Source of the DNA: Enterobacteriaceae bacterium RIT693
GTDB lineage: Bacteria > Pseudomonadota > Gammaproteobacteria > Enterobacterales > Enterobacteriaceae
DNA: 64,000 bases
NCBI GenBank assembly: GCA_009668225.1
Contig: WJYK01000008.1
Location: forward strand, 186,001 to 250,000
Direction of reading: 5' to 3'
Shown here: piece by piece, positions 38,956 to 48,381 of the stretch
Position numbering within the stretch: the first letter of the stretch is position 1
Layout of the letters: each line of letters opens with the position of its first letter
Notes under the pieces: generated by a model
The model's input: only the letters and a program-made list of their open reading frames with translations
Database searches by the model: none
Told to the model about the DNA's origin: nothing
Translations under genes and position numbers: made by a program

Positions 38956-40302
38956 TCACCAGCGCGTTTTTAACAGGTTCGGCTGAATGCCATTAATGGC
39001 ACGCAGATTTCCGTAATCCTGTTTGGCAATGCCTGCTTCGAATTCGTCGCGGAAATATTTAATCGCACTCTGCAATGGCTCAACGGCACCCGGCGCGTGG
39101 GCACAGAAGGTTTTACCCGGTCCCAGGTGGCGGCACAGCTGCTCGAGGGTTTCGATATCCCCCGGCTGCCCTTCGCCACGCTCAAGCGCGCGCAGGATTT
39201 TGACGCTCCACGGCAGACCATCGCGACACGGTGTACACCAGCCGCAGGATTCACGGGCAAAGAACTCTTCCAGATTACGCACCAGCGGCACCATACCGAT
39301 TTCATGGTCTACCGCCATTGCCAGCGCCGTACCGAGACGGCTGCCTGCTTTACCAATACTTTCAAATTCCATCGGCAGATCGAGGTGCGCTTCCGTCAGG
39401 AAGTCGGTCCCCGCCCCGCCCGGCTGCCAGGCTTTAAACTTCAGGCCATCACGCATGCCGCCGGCGTATTCTTCCAGGATCTCACGTGCTGTGGTCCCGA
39501 AAGGTAATTCCCAGACGCCAGGGTTTTTCACGCGGCCAGAGAAGCCCATCAGCTTGGTGCCGGCATCTTTACTCATGCCGCCGCCAATGCCCTGGTACCA
39601 CTCAACGCCGTTCGCCAGAATCGCAGGGACGTTACACAGGGTTTCGACGTTATTTACGCAGGTCGGTTTACCCCATACGCCGCTGGAAGCCGGGAACGGT
39701 GGCTTGGAGCGAGGGTTCGCACGACGGCCTTCCAGGGAGTTAATCAGCGCGGTTTCTTCACCGCAGATATAACGCCCTGCGCCGGTGTGCACGATAAGCT
39801 CAAAGTCGAAACCAGAACCCAGAATGTTTTTACCAAGCAGGCCCGCTTCGGTGGCTTCAGCAATTGCGCGGCGCAAATGAACGGCCGCTTCAATGTACTC
39901 ACCGCGCAGGAAGATGTAGCCACGGTAAGCCTTAAGCGCAAAGGCGGAGATCAACATGCCTTCCACCAGCAGGTGTGGCAGTTGCTCCATCAGCAGGCGG
40001 TCTTTATAGGTGCCCGGCTCCATTTCATCGGCGTTACACAGCAGGTAACGGATGTTCATGGACTCGTCTTTTGGCATCAGGCTCCACTTCAAACCGGTGG
40101 AAAAGCCCGCGCCGCCGCGCCCCTTCAGGCCGGCGTCTTTTACCGCATTAACGATTTCATCCGGGGCCATGCCGGTCAGCGCCTTACGCGCGCCTTCATA
40201 GCCGTTTTTGCTGCGGTATTCGTCGAGCCAGACAGGCTGTTTGTCATCACGCAGACGCCAGGTCAGCGGATGCGTTTCGGCAGTACGAATAATCGTCTTC
40301 AT
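38956..40302 (-). CDS. nuoF: NADH-quinone oxidoreductase subunit F (NADH, FMN, 4Fe-4S)
   Basis: NADH-oxidising subunit of complex I. It has 448 aa (445 in E. coli), with three extra residues in [15 protein letters not shown]. The NADH site [16 protein letters not shown] and FMN site [19 protein letters not shown] are conserved. The 4Fe-4S cluster N3 ligands lie in [11 protein letters not shown] and the later [17 protein letters not shown]. It overlaps nuoE by 4 bases. Confidence 0.98.
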   Translation of the reverse strand: MKTIIRTAETHPLTWRLRDDKQPVWLDEYRSKNGYEGARKALTGMAPDEIVNAVKDAGLKGRGGAGFSTGLKWSLMPKDESMNIRYLLCNADEMEPGTYKDRLLMEQLPHLLVEGMLISAFALKAYRGYIFLRGEYIEAAVHLRRAIAEATEAGLLGKNILGSGFDFELIVHTGAGRYICGEETALINSLEGRRANPRSKPPFPASSGVWGKPTCVNNVETLCNVPAILANGVEWYQGIGGGMSKDAGTKLMGFSGRVKNPGVWELPFGTTAREILEEYAGGMRDGLKFKAWQPGGAGTDFLTEAHLDLPMEFESIGKAGSRLGTALAMAVDHEIGMVPLVRNLEEFFARESCGWCTPCRDGLPWSVKILRALERGEGQPGDIETLEQLCRHLGPGKTFCAHAPGAVEPLQSAIKYFRDEFEAGIAKQDYGNLRAINGIQPNLLKTRW

Positions 40303-40799
40303 TTATACTGCTCCAGCAAGTCAGGGATGGCTTCCGGCGTCAGATGGCTGTGAGTGTCCTCATCAATCATCATGGTCGGCCCCTTGTCGCAGTTACCCAG
40401 GCAGCAGGTAGGCAGCAGGGTGAAACGACCATCAAACGTGGTCTGGCCCGGTTTGATGTTCAGTTTGGCTTCGATAGCCGACTGAATGCCCTGGTAGCCG
40501 GTGATATGGCAAACTACGCTGTCGCAGTAGCGAATCACGTGACGGCCTACCGGCTGGCGGAAGATTTGGCTATAGAATGTCGCCACGCCTTCTACGTCGC
40601 TTGCCGGAATACCCAGCACGTCAGCGATAGCGTAGATAGCGCCATCCGGCACCCAGCCACGCTGTTTCTGAACGATTTTCAGCGCTTCGATAGAGGCCGC
40701 ACGGGCATCTTCGTAATGGTGTTTTTCGTGCTCAATCGCCTCACGCTCTGCCGCACTCAGCTCAAAAGTCTCAGCCTGGTTTTGTTGGTTATCGTGCAT
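40299..40799 (-). CDS. nuoE: NADH-quinone oxidoreductase subunit E (2Fe-2S)
   Basis: Thioredoxin-fold 2Fe-2S subunit of complex I, 166 aa. The cluster N1a ligands are in [11 protein letters not shown] and [17 protein letters not shown]. The N-terminal helical part ([24 protein letters not shown]) packs against NuoF. Gap of 2 bases to nuoC and a 4-base overlap with nuoF. Confidence 0.98.
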   Translation of the reverse strand: MHDNQQNQAETFELSAAEREAIEHEKHHYEDARAASIEALKIVQKQRGWVPDGAIYAIADVLGIPASDVEGVATFYSQIFRQPVGRHVIRYCDSVVCHITGYQGIQSAIEAKLNIKPGQTTFDGRFTLLPTCCLGNCDKGPTMMIDEDTHSHLTPEAIPDLLEQYK

Positions 40800-40801
40800 A
40801 G

Positions 40802-42601
40802 TTAGCGATCCACATCAGACATTACAAAATCGATACTACCCAGATAGACAATCAGGTCAGAAACCAGGCTGCCGCGGATCGCCGCCGGAATTTGCTGCAG
40901 GTGCGCAAAGCTCGGGGTACGAATACGGGTACGGTAGCTCATGGTGCTAGCGTCACTGGTCAGGTAGTAACTGTTAATACCCTTCGTTGCCTCAATCATC
41001 TGGAAGGATTCGTTGGCCGGCATAACCGGGCCCCACGAAACCTGCAGGAAGTGAGTGATCAGGGTTTCGATATGCTGCAGCGTGCGCTCTTTCGGCGGCG
41101 GCGTGGTCAGCGGGTGATCCGCTTTGAACGGGCCGGCTGGCATATTTTTCAGGCACTGCTCAAGAATACGCAGGCTCTGGCGAAGCTCTTCCACTTTCAG
41201 CATCACGCGGGTATAGCAGTCGCTGATGCCGCCGCCGACCGGCACTTCGAAGTCGAAGTTCTGGTAGCCAGAGTAAGGACGAGCCTTACGCACGTCGAAG
41301 TCGATACCGGTGGCACGCAGGCCAGCACCGGTGGTGCCCCACTCCAGCGCTTCTTTCGCGGTATAGGCTGCAACGCCCTGAGAACGGCCTTTCAGAATGG
41401 TGTTGCGCAGCGCGGCTTTCTCATAGGAATCCAGGCGCTTCGGCATCCACTCGAGGAACTCTTTCAGCAGACGCTCCCAGCCCTTCGGCAGGTCGTGTGC
41501 AACGCCGCCGATACGGAACCAGGCCGGGTGCATACGGAAACCGGTAATCGCTTCCACCAGATCGTAGATTTTCTGACGATCGGTAAAGGCGAAGAACACC
41601 GGGGTCATGGCGCCGACGTCCTGAATAAAGGTAGAGATGTACAGCAGGTGGCTGTTGATACGGAACAGCTCGGAAAGCATAACGCGGATAACTTCAACGC
41701 GCTCCGGCACCACAATGCCGGCCAGCTTTTCAACCGCCAGCACGTAAGGCATTTCGTTGACGCAGCCGCCGAGGTATTCGATACGGTCAGTATACGGAAT
41801 GTAGCTGTGCCAGGACTGGCGCTCACCCATTTTCTCAGCACCACGGTGGTGGTAGCCGATATCCGGCACGCAGTCGACGATCTCTTCGCCGTCCAGCTGC
41901 AGGATGATACGGAAAGCACCGTGTGCGGAAGGGTGGTTTGGCCCCAGGTTCAGGAACATGAAGTCTTCATGCTCGCTGCTGCGCTTCATGCCCCACTCTT
42001 CAGGCTTGAAGGTCAGCGCTTCCATTTCCAGATCTTCTTTCTGTTTAGTCAGGATAAACGGATCGAATTCGGTGGCGCGCGCCGGGTAGTCTTTACGCAG
42101 CGGGTGGCCTTCCCAGGTCGGCGGCATCATGATGCGCGTCAGGTGCGGGTGGCCGTTGAAGGTGATGCCAAACATCTCCCATGTTTCACGCTCGTACCAG
42201 TTGGCGTTCGGGAAGATTTTCGTCAGCGTCGGCAGGTTCAGATCGTTTTCAGATAACGCCACCTTGAGCATGATGTCGCGATTGCGTTCAATGGAAATCA
42301 GGTGGTAGAAAACGGAAAAATCCGCAGCCGGTAAACCGTTGCGGTGTGTGCGTAGACGCTCATCCATGCCATGCAGGTCGAACAGCATAACGTAGGGTTT
42401 TGGTGATTTCTTAAGGAAATCGACCACTTCCAGTAACTGTTCGCGCTTAACCCAGACTACGGGCACCCCGGTGCGGGTTGGCTGAACGGTAAAGGCATCC
42501 GGCCCAAAACGGTTACGCAATTCGCCAATGACCGGATCATCCAGGTGATCCCTTGTCTGCCAGGCTGGCATAGCGGCGTCTTGCGCGGTTAAATCGGTCA
42601 T
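40802..42601 (-). CDS. nuoC: NADH-quinone oxidoreductase fused subunits C and D
   Basis: Fusion of the NuoC and NuoD subunits of complex I, as in other enterics. The N-terminal NuoC part includes [22 protein letters not shown] and GHPLRKDYP. The C-terminal NuoD part, at the quinone site, includes [34 protein letters not shown] and [16 protein letters not shown]. It has 599 aa with ATG 42601 (MTDLTAQ), chosen because GGTGAG sits just upstream; ATG 42613 (MVRTMTDL) is an alternative in the style of the E. coli annotation. nuoB ends 98 bases upstream. Confidence 0.95.
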   Translation of the reverse strand: MTDLTAQDAAMPAWQTRDHLDDPVIGELRNRFGPDAFTVQPTRTGVPVVWVKREQLLEVVDFLKKSPKPYVMLFDLHGMDERLRTHRNGLPAADFSVFYHLISIERNRDIMLKVALSENDLNLPTLTKIFPNANWYERETWEMFGITFNGHPHLTRIMMPPTWEGHPLRKDYPARATEFDPFILTKQKEDLEMEALTFKPEEWGMKRSSEHEDFMFLNLGPNHPSAHGAFRIILQLDGEEIVDCVPDIGYHHRGAEKMGERQSWHSYIPYTDRIEYLGGCVNEMPYVLAVEKLAGIVVPERVEVIRVMLSELFRINSHLLYISTFIQDVGAMTPVFFAFTDRQKIYDLVEAITGFRMHPAWFRIGGVAHDLPKGWERLLKEFLEWMPKRLDSYEKAALRNTILKGRSQGVAAYTAKEALEWGTTGAGLRATGIDFDVRKARPYSGYQNFDFEVPVGGGISDCYTRVMLKVEELRQSLRILEQCLKNMPAGPFKADHPLTTPPPKERTLQHIETLITHFLQVSWGPVMPANESFQMIEATKGINSYYLTSDASTMSYRTRIRTPSFAHLQQIPAAIRGSLVSDLIVYLGSIDFVMSDVDR

Positions 42602-42699
42602 AGTTCTCACCATTGCAAATGGTTCTGTGGTGACTGCGCTCAGTGCCTTTGCTTTTATAGTATTGATATACAAAGACGCTTACTGACCGCAGGCGCTAA

Positions 42700-43374
42700 T
42701 TAAATCTCGTCCGGCGTCCGCAGGTTGGTTACCGCGATACGCTCGCCGCGCTTACGCTCGCGCTCGGACTGCATGTTGGCGCGGTAAACGCCCTGATCGC
42801 CAACAACCCACGACAGCGGGCGACGCTCTTTGCCGATAGACTCCTGCAGCAGCATCAGCGCCTGCATGTAAGCCTCCGGACGCGGTGGACAGCCAGGGAT
42901 GTAAACATCAACCGGGATAAACTTATCGACACCCTGCACAACGGAATAGATGTCGTACATGCCGCCAGAGTTAGCGCAAGCACCCATGGAAATCACCCAT
43001 TTAGGTTCGAGCATCTGATCGTAAAGGCGCTGGATTACCGGAGCCATTTTGGTGAAGCAGGTACCGGCCACCACCATCAGGTCAGCCTGACGAGGAGAAG
43101 CACGTAAAACTTCTGCACCGAAACGCGCCACGTCATGCACAGCGGTAAACGACGTCACCATCTCTACGTAGCAGCAGGAAAGGCCAAAGTTGTATGGCCA
43201 GATTGAGTTTTTACGACCCCAGTTCACCACATCGTGCATGGCATGCTCGAGCTTGCCCATGTAAACGCTGCGGTTAATCTCTTGTTCGAGGGGATCGGTT
43301 ACGATCTCCTGCTTTTGCAGGGGATAACGGTCATTCTCACCGTTGGGGTCTATGCGGGTGAGCGTATAGTCCAT
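42700..43374 (-). CDS. nuoB: NADH-quinone oxidoreductase subunit B (cluster N2)
   Basis: Peripheral-arm subunit of complex I (224 aa; 220 in E. coli) that holds the terminal 4Fe-4S cluster N2 next to the quinone. Ligands are the tandem Cys-Cys in [10 protein letters not shown], the Cys in [13 protein letters not shown], and the Cys in [13 protein letters not shown]. It lies 15 bases after nuoA. Confidence 0.98.
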   Translation of the reverse strand: MDYTLTRIDPNGENDRYPLQKQEIVTDPLEQEINRSVYMGKLEHAMHDVVNWGRKNSIWPYNFGLSCCYVEMVTSFTAVHDVARFGAEVLRASPRQADLMVVAGTCFTKMAPVIQRLYDQMLEPKWVISMGACANSGGMYDIYSVVQGVDKFIPVDVYIPGCPPRPEAYMQALMLLQESIGKERRPLSWVVGDQGVYRANMQSERERKRGERIAVTNLRTPDEI

Positions 43375-43389
43375 CTTATTGCCTCGCTA

Positions 43390-43836
43390 TTACTGCGTAT
43401 GACGTGGAGTTCGACTGTCTGTTTCCGGGTTGATTTTCTCACGACGCGAACGCGCAGGAGTCCAATCCAGAGCGCCAATACGCACCAGATAAACCAGACC
43501 AGCCAGTAGCACTAAAATGAAAATTGCGGCCTCGACGAAGCCAATCCAGCCGCTTTCACGGATAGAAGTTGACCACGCGTAGAGATACAAGGCTTCCACG
43601 TCAAAGATAACGAAGAACATGGCGACCAGGTAAAACTTGGCGGAGAGACGTAGACGCGCCGTACCAACGGAGTCGATGCCCGACTCGAAGGGGGTGTTTT
43701 TGTGCCGAGCCTTAGCTCTTCCGCCAAGGAACCAGCCCCCGACAAGCATCAGACAGCACAGGCCAACGGCGACAATAAGAAAGACAGCGAACGCCCAGTG
43801 ATGAGCGATAACTTCAGTGGATGTTGACATACTCAT
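43390..43836 (-). CDS. nuoA: NADH-quinone oxidoreductase subunit A
   Basis: Three-helix membrane subunit of complex I (148 aa), the first gene of the operon. The conserved loop [44 protein letters not shown] carries the key acidic residues. The C terminus is polar. It is preceded by 630 bases of non-coding DNA. Confidence 0.98.
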   Translation of the reverse strand: MSMSTSTEVIAHHWAFAVFLIVAVGLCCLMLVGGWFLGGRAKARHKNTPFESGIDSVGTARLRLSAKFYLVAMFFVIFDVEALYLYAWSTSIRESGWIGFVEAAIFILVLLAGLVYLVRIGALDWTPARSRREKINPETDSRTPRHTQ

Positions 43837-44045
43837 TGCTTACTCATCAAAAGTGGCGCCAAAGTCTCTGCTCTTGTTGGCAGATGAACGCCACATCGAT
43901 TCATGGGGAGGAACAATCAACCGTACAATAACTACCGGAAATAATGCGTAGGCAGCCAATTGATGGGGTTTTTTACTCCTTTCTATAACCTTTTGTCAAC
44001 TTTAACAAAAGTATCCACACATTAATTTACACCGACAGCAATTCA

Positions 44046-44064
44046 TTAACATTTAATGCGTTAA
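44046..44064. promoter_or_regulatory. Possible ArcA-binding site in the nuo promoter region
   Basis: TTAACATTTAATGCGTTAA contains two TTAA-type direct repeats spaced like the ArcA box, read on either strand. ArcA repression of nuo is known in E. coli. This is a pattern match only. Confidence 0.35.
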
Positions 44065-44383
44065 AACTCATCAACACTCGCATAAAGACCAGATTTAGAT
44101 GAGGGTGAATCGTGTCCGTTCCGTGTGAAAAAATAAACTACCCCTATATTTTGGCAGGAAATCTCAACTATTCCTCCCCCTAATTGGGAGTATTTTCTTG
44201 ATCTGAGACACGCTTTTGTTAATCCACTTCAAAAAGAAGCAACATTGTTATGTGTTTTTTAACATTACCTGGCCTTCGCACGAAGTTTTTGTACATAAAA
44301 TACGCAAAATCATATTTTCACATAACCATTTGAATTAAATGCAAAAAATATCACATCAGGCTTTTTATCCAAAATTAGGCATA

Positions 44384-44429
44384 AAAAATGGGCCGTTGGC
44401 TTAAAAAACATCACCAACGGCCCATTTTT
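44384..44429. terminator. lrhA terminator with an unusually long stem
   Basis: A perfect 16-bp stem, AAAAATGGGCCGTTGG (44384-44399) against CCAACGGCCCATTTTT (44414-44429), with a 14-base A-rich loop. The arms end in A and T runs, so it terminates on both strands. It lies 38 bases after the lrhA stop. Confidence 0.85.
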
Positions 44430-44466
44430 ATATTTAATATTTTGTTACTAACTAAGTGCGGCTCAC

Positions 44467-45402
44467 CTACTCAAAATCGCCTTCCACCAGCAGCGTGTCA
44501 TCCCCTGCGTTATCCACCGTCGTATAGCGATAAGGATTGGCTGGCGTAGCCAAAGCGGTGAAGATAGCCTGAGCCAGCTCGTTACTGGTTTCCGGATTTT
44601 TACACAGTAGATATTGCGTTTCCGGCAGAACCGGCAGCCCTTCAGAGGCGCCCAGCACCCGTAATTCCGGGCTCATCATCTCCACCGGGCGGGCCGTAAC
44701 GCCCAGCCCAGCTTTCACTGCCGCACGCACGGCGGCAAGGGTCGAGGCCACATAGGAGATACGCCACGGCGTTTGATGGGCATCAAGATGCTCAATCATC
44801 ATATCGCGATACGGGCTCGGGTCGTCCAGCATAACCAGCGGTAGCGCTTCCCCACTCTGGAACACATAATCGGCAGCGCAGTACCAAAGCGTTGGCGAGG
44901 TTCGCAGCACAATGGCGTCGAAGCGAGAGGGATTTGACGTTGTCACGACCAGATCGACCTCATGCTGATTCAGCATTTCAATCATAAAAGGATTTCGCTT
45001 CACCCGCACATCGAGCGCAAGCTTCGGATAAACCGAGCTGATTCGGTTTAACAGGAACGGTAAGATGGTATCCGCCGTTTCATCCGAAGCGCCAAGGGTT
45101 AAGGACCCCTGCAGGTTATTAAACATCAGAGAGGAGCAAGCCTCGTCATTAAAGCGAAGAATTTTACGCGCGTAGCCCAGCAGTTGGATACCGTGCTCGG
45201 TTAGCAGTTTATTACGGCCATGTCGCGCAAAAAGCTCTTTCCCTACTAATTGCTCAAGACGCTGCATCTGTTGGCTGACAGCGGATTGAGTGCGGCATAC
45301 CGCAGCCGCCGCAGCGGCAAAGGTATTGAGATCGGCGACCGCAACGAATGTCCTCAGCAGATCGAGGTCGAGATTCAGTATCGGACGATTTGCGTTAATC
45401 AT
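44467..45402 (-). CDS. lrhA: LysR-family regulator LrhA
   Basis: Global LysR-type repressor, which in E. coli controls flagella (flhDC), type 1 fimbriae and RpoS translation. It has 311 aa (312 in E. coli). The N-terminal 110 residues are nearly identical to E. coli: [42 protein letters not shown], then [19 protein letters not shown]. The effector domain is more divergent ([39 protein letters not shown]). It is flanked on both sides by long non-coding stretches. Confidence 0.95.
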   Translation of the reverse strand: MINANRPILNLDLDLLRTFVAVADLNTFAAAAAAVCRTQSAVSQQMQRLEQLVGKELFARHGRNKLLTEHGIQLLGYARKILRFNDEACSSLMFNNLQGSLTLGASDETADTILPFLLNRISSVYPKLALDVRVKRNPFMIEMLNQHEVDLVVTTSNPSRFDAIVLRTSPTLWYCAADYVFQSGEALPLVMLDDPSPYRDMMIEHLDAHQTPWRISYVASTLAAVRAAVKAGLGVTARPVEMMSPELRVLGASEGLPVLPETQYLLCKNPETSNELAQAIFTALATPANPYRYTTVDNAGDDTLLVEGDFE

Positions 45403-45796
45403 AATTTATTCACTAATAGGTTGCTCTTTCGAGTCTGCCCTGGTTGTATTGCTATGATTTATCAAAGAGATAAAGCAATTCCTTTTTACCGAACGTCTCC
45501 GGTAGTGTCGGCCGCTATACGTTAGCAGCGCTTCTGTTTGTTATTTTTGTATTCCCGGGCAGAGTGCAATTATCTAAACACCGCCCAAATGGGATATTAT
45601 GCAGGTCAGGATCGGAGACCAACCCTAACTCATCGTACCAGCCTGGTATTTTTACGCTGGGTAATAACTGTAAATCAGCTTCAAGAAACGACTTTTAATA
45701 AGCTTTTATATGATTATTTAACGGGTTAAAACAAGACTAAAGGCATGAACCAGCCAGCCACCACAACCCGTTGAATAATAATAGTAATATTTAACA

Positions 45797-45835
45797 ATGC
45801 CGACTGAGGCACAGCGCTGACGCGCTAATCGGCAT
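45797..45835. other. Nested hairpin in the lrhA upstream region
   Basis: The outer stem ATGCCGA (45797-45803) pairs with TCGGCAT (45829-45835), and the inner stem AGCGC/GCGCT (45813-45826) has a TGAC loop. It is GC-rich in a very AT-rich surround, so the pairing stands out. There is no clean T tract after it on either strand. It may be part of the lrhA leader. Confidence 0.4.
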
Positions 45836-46350
45836 CAAAAACCTACCATTTTTCGTAGTCTATCTTACCTTAAAACTGTATGTTTTATAACACTTATTAC
45901 GAATTATCTGATCTCATTCTCTTTTTATGTTTTCACCATTGTTGATTATTCACAACGTTTTTTGAAGTCGCACACGCCTTATAATAAAAGACACTTAATA
46001 ATTGCCGTGGTATTTACCTATTACGTCGGCCAGACTTTTGATATACATCTCTTTAACTACCTTGTCATTAATCTCTTAATGATTCAGGCATGAATATTAA
46101 TTTTTCCTTATGTTTGGCGACACCCTATCTTTTGTAGTAGCACCTCTCACTTAGTACCACGCCGCACGGCAGTGAATAGCATCAAATAAAACCATATCAT
46201 TAGATTTTTTTACTAATATATTGCAAATAAATAGACTTTCTTGTCGCTTAATATTTATAAAACTCAACGCTGCTTATACATTGTGCTGTAAAGATAAATT
46301 GCATTTCTGCCGGTCTCAACCTTCAAATCTCGTTGTAGCAGGAGTACATT

Positions 46351-46386
46351 GTGGCGGTGCGCTTCCACGGCAGGACGCGAAATTAA
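46351..46386 (+). CDS. Candidate leader peptide upstream of alaA (11 codons)
   Basis: A GTG start with AGGAG 6 bases upstream opens a short frame reading M/V-AVRFHGRTRN then TAA. It ends 19 bases before the alaA ATG. The Shine-Dalgarno is better than that of alaA itself. The frame is out of phase with alaA. No Ala run is present, so simple alanine attenuation is not supported. An overlapping TTG at 46349 is in frame with alaA and could instead give an extended AlaA; the known family start argues against that. Confidence 0.3.
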   Translation: MAVRFHGRTRN

Positions 46387-46405
46387 CAACAAAGGTCGAA
46401 GCTTC

Positions 46406-47620
46406 ATGTCCCCCATCGAAAAATCCAGCAAACTTGATAATGTCTGTTACGACATCCGTGGCCCGGTTCTCAAAGAGGCAAAACGCCTTGAAGAAGAAGG
46501 CAATAAAGTGCTTAAACTCAACATAGGGAACCCCGCGCCGTTTGGTTTTGACGCGCCGGATGAAATCCTTGTTGATGTGATCCGCAATCTTCCTACCGCT
46601 CAGGGATATTGCGACTCCAAAGGGCTGTTTTCCGCCCGCAAAGCCATTATGCAGCACTATCAGGCGCGCGGAATGCGGGATGTCACTACAGAAGATATCT
46701 ATATTGGGAACGGCGTTTCTGAACTGATCGTTCAATCAATGCAGGCGCTGCTCAACAGCGGCGATGAAATGCTGGTGCCAGCCCCCGACTACCCGCTTTG
46801 GACAGCAGCCGTTTCTTTGTCGAGCGGCAAAGCGGTGCATTACCTGTGTGATGAAGGCTCTGACTGGTTCCCGGATCTCGACGATATCCGTGCCAAAATC
46901 ACCCCACGCACCCGCGGTATCGTGATTATCAACCCGAACAACCCTACCGGGGCCGTTTACTCTAAAGAACTGCTTTTAGAGATTGTTGAGATTGCCCGTC
47001 AACATAATCTCATCATCTTTGCCGATGAGATTTACGACAAAATTCTTTATGACGACGCCGAGCATCACTCCATTGCCGCGCTGGCACCGGATCTGCTGAC
47101 GATTACCTTTAACGGCCTGTCAAAAACCTACCGCGTTGCCGGTTTCCGTCAAGGCTGGATGGTGCTGAACGGGCCGAAGAAACATGCTAAAGGCTATATT
47201 GAAGGTCTGGAAATGCTGGCTTCAATGCGCCTGTGCGCTAACGTGCCGGCCCAGCATGCGATTCAGACCGCGCTGGGCGGCTACCAGAGCATCAGCGAAT
47301 TTATCGTTCCGGGCGGGCGCCTGTATGAGCAGCGTAATCGCGCATGGGAACTGATCAATGAGATCCCCGGCGTCTCCTGCGTCAAGCCTCGCGGCGCGCT
47401 GTACATGTTCCCGAAAATTGACGCCAAACGCTTCAATATTCACGACGACCAGAAAATGGTGCTGGACTTCCTGCTGCAGGAAAAAGTCCTGCTGGTACAG
47501 GGGACTGCCTTCAACTGGCCGTGGCCCGATCACGTGCGTATTGTTACGCTGCCGCGCGTTGACGACCTGGAAATGTCCATTGCCAAGCTGGGGCGTTTCC
47601 TCGGTCATTACCACCAGTAA
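46406..47620 (+). CDS. alaA: Glutamate-pyruvate aminotransferase AlaA
   Basis: PLP-dependent aminotransferase, the main enzyme for alanine synthesis from pyruvate in E. coli. It has 404 aa (405 in E. coli). The PLP lysine lies in FNGLSKTYRVAGFRQGWM, and IINPNNPTGAVYS, FADEIYDKILYD and RLCANVPAQHAIQ are the usual fold-type I signatures. The start was set at ATG 46406 (MSPIEKSSKLDN), matching E. coli. Confidence 0.97.
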   Translation: MSPIEKSSKLDNVCYDIRGPVLKEAKRLEEEGNKVLKLNIGNPAPFGFDAPDEILVDVIRNLPTAQGYCDSKGLFSARKAIMQHYQARGMRDVTTEDIYIGNGVSELIVQSMQALLNSGDEMLVPAPDYPLWTAAVSLSSGKAVHYLCDEGSDWFPDLDDIRAKITPRTRGIVIINPNNPTGAVYSKELLLEIVEIARQHNLIIFADEIYDKILYDDAEHHSIAALAPDLLTITFNGLSKTYRVAGFRQGWMVLNGPKKHAKGYIEGLEMLASMRLCANVPAQHAIQTALGGYQSISEFIVPGGRLYEQRNRAWELINEIPGVSCVKPRGALYMFPKIDAKRFNIHDDQKMVLDFLLQEKVLLVQGTAFNWPWPDHVRIVTLPRVDDLEMSIAKLGRFLGHYHQ

Positions 47621-47698
47621 GCTACTCCGGGGGGGCATTTGCAATGTCCCCTTGATCCCCTCACAATGACGTCACCGAGTTGTTACCGCGAGAACGTC

Positions 47699-48298
47699 AT
47701 GAGTCAGAGCCACTTCTTTGCCCACCTCTCCCGCCTTAAATTAATCAACCGCTGGCCGCTGATGCGCAACGTCCGCACCGAGAATGTGTCCGAGCACAGT
47801 CTTCAGGTTGCCATGGTTGCCCACGCGCTCGCCGCCATAAAGAATCGTAAGTTTAATGGCAACGTCAACGCCGAACGTATTGCGTTGCTGGCGATGTACC
47901 ACGACGCCAGCGAAGTGCTGACCGGGGATTTGCCCACGCCGGTAAAATACTTCAACTCGCAAATAGCCCATGAATACAAAGCCATTGAAAAGATTGCCCA
48001 GCAGAAGCTGATTGAAATGGTGCCGGAAGCGCTGCGCGATATCTGGGCGCCGCTGATAGATGAGCACAGCTACAGCGAAGAAGAGAAGGCCCTGGTGAAG
48101 CAGGCTGATGCCCTTTGCGCTTACCTGAAATGTCTGGAAGAGCTGTCGGCAGGCAATAACGAGTTCCTGCTGGCGAAAAGCCGTCTGGAAAAAACGCTGG
48201 CCGACCGCCACAGCCCGGAAATGGACTACTTCATGCAGGTCTTTGTGCCAAGCTTCCAGCTGTCGCTGGATGAGATAAGCCAGGATTCACCGCTTTAA
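47699..48298 (+). CDS. yfbR: 5'-deoxynucleotidase YfbR
   Basis: HD-domain phosphohydrolase that removes phosphate from deoxynucleoside 5'-monophosphates, part of dNTP pool control. It has 199 aa, the E. coli length. Metal ligands are His33 ([10 protein letters not shown]) and His68-Asp69 ([18 protein letters not shown]), with the nearby catalytic Glu72. The start was set at ATG 47699 ([21 protein letters not shown]); an earlier in-frame ATG is not conserved. alaA ends 78 bases upstream. Confidence 0.95.
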   Translation: MSQSHFFAHLSRLKLINRWPLMRNVRTENVSEHSLQVAMVAHALAAIKNRKFNGNVNAERIALLAMYHDASEVLTGDLPTPVKYFNSQIAHEYKAIEKIAQQKLIEMVPEALRDIWAPLIDEHSYSEEEKALVKQADALCAYLKCLEELSAGNNEFLLAKSRLEKTLADRHSPEMDYFMQVFVPSFQLSLDEISQDSPL

Positions 48299-48338
48299 AC
48301 ACTTCCCCTCTGCCGAAGCGAAATCAGGATAATGTTTT

Positions 48339-48376
48339 CCCCTTCTCCCTTACAGGGAGAAGGCCGGGATGAGGGT
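48339..48376. repeat. Dispersed palindromic intergenic repeat, copy 4 (yfbR-yfbS junction)
   Basis: Core hairpin CCTTCTCCC (48341-48349) / GGGAGAAGG (48355-48363) followed by CCGGGATGAGGG. The right arm matches the other copies (cCGGGgTGAGGG) but the left outer arm is missing. It sits between the convergent ends of yfbR and yfbS. Confidence 0.7.
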
Positions 48377-48381
48377 AAGTA

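Larger units (their letters stand above)
43837..44466. promoter_or_regulatory. nuo operon promoter region
   Basis: 630 bases of AT-rich DNA without a gene. In E. coli the nuo promoter is far upstream of nuoA and is controlled by ArcA, NarL, FNR and Fis. One segment (44046-44064) reads TTAACATTTAATGCGTTAA and resembles an ArcA box. I could not place the -10/-35 elements with confidence. The left boundary with lrhA is the hairpin at 44384-44429. Confidence 0.6.
45403..46405. promoter_or_regulatory. lrhA-alaA intergenic region, about 1 kb
   Basis: A 1003-base AT-rich gap between divergent lrhA and alaA, large for this genome. The only open frame over 60 codons (45538-45729, TTG start) lacks a Shine-Dalgarno and looks random. 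It holds a two-level hairpin at 45797-45835 and, next to alaA, a short leader frame at 46351-46386. In E. coli lrhA has a long 5' leader, so part of this is probably untranslated mRNA. I see no recognisable regulator site in the middle. Confidence 0.6.

Noticed and set aside
40892..42256. 454-codon open frame on plus opposite nuoC
   Set aside because: Antisense shadow; nuoC is intact on the other strand.
45538..45729. 63-codon frame in the lrhA-alaA gap
   Set aside because: TTG start, no Shine-Dalgarno, and a random-looking product.
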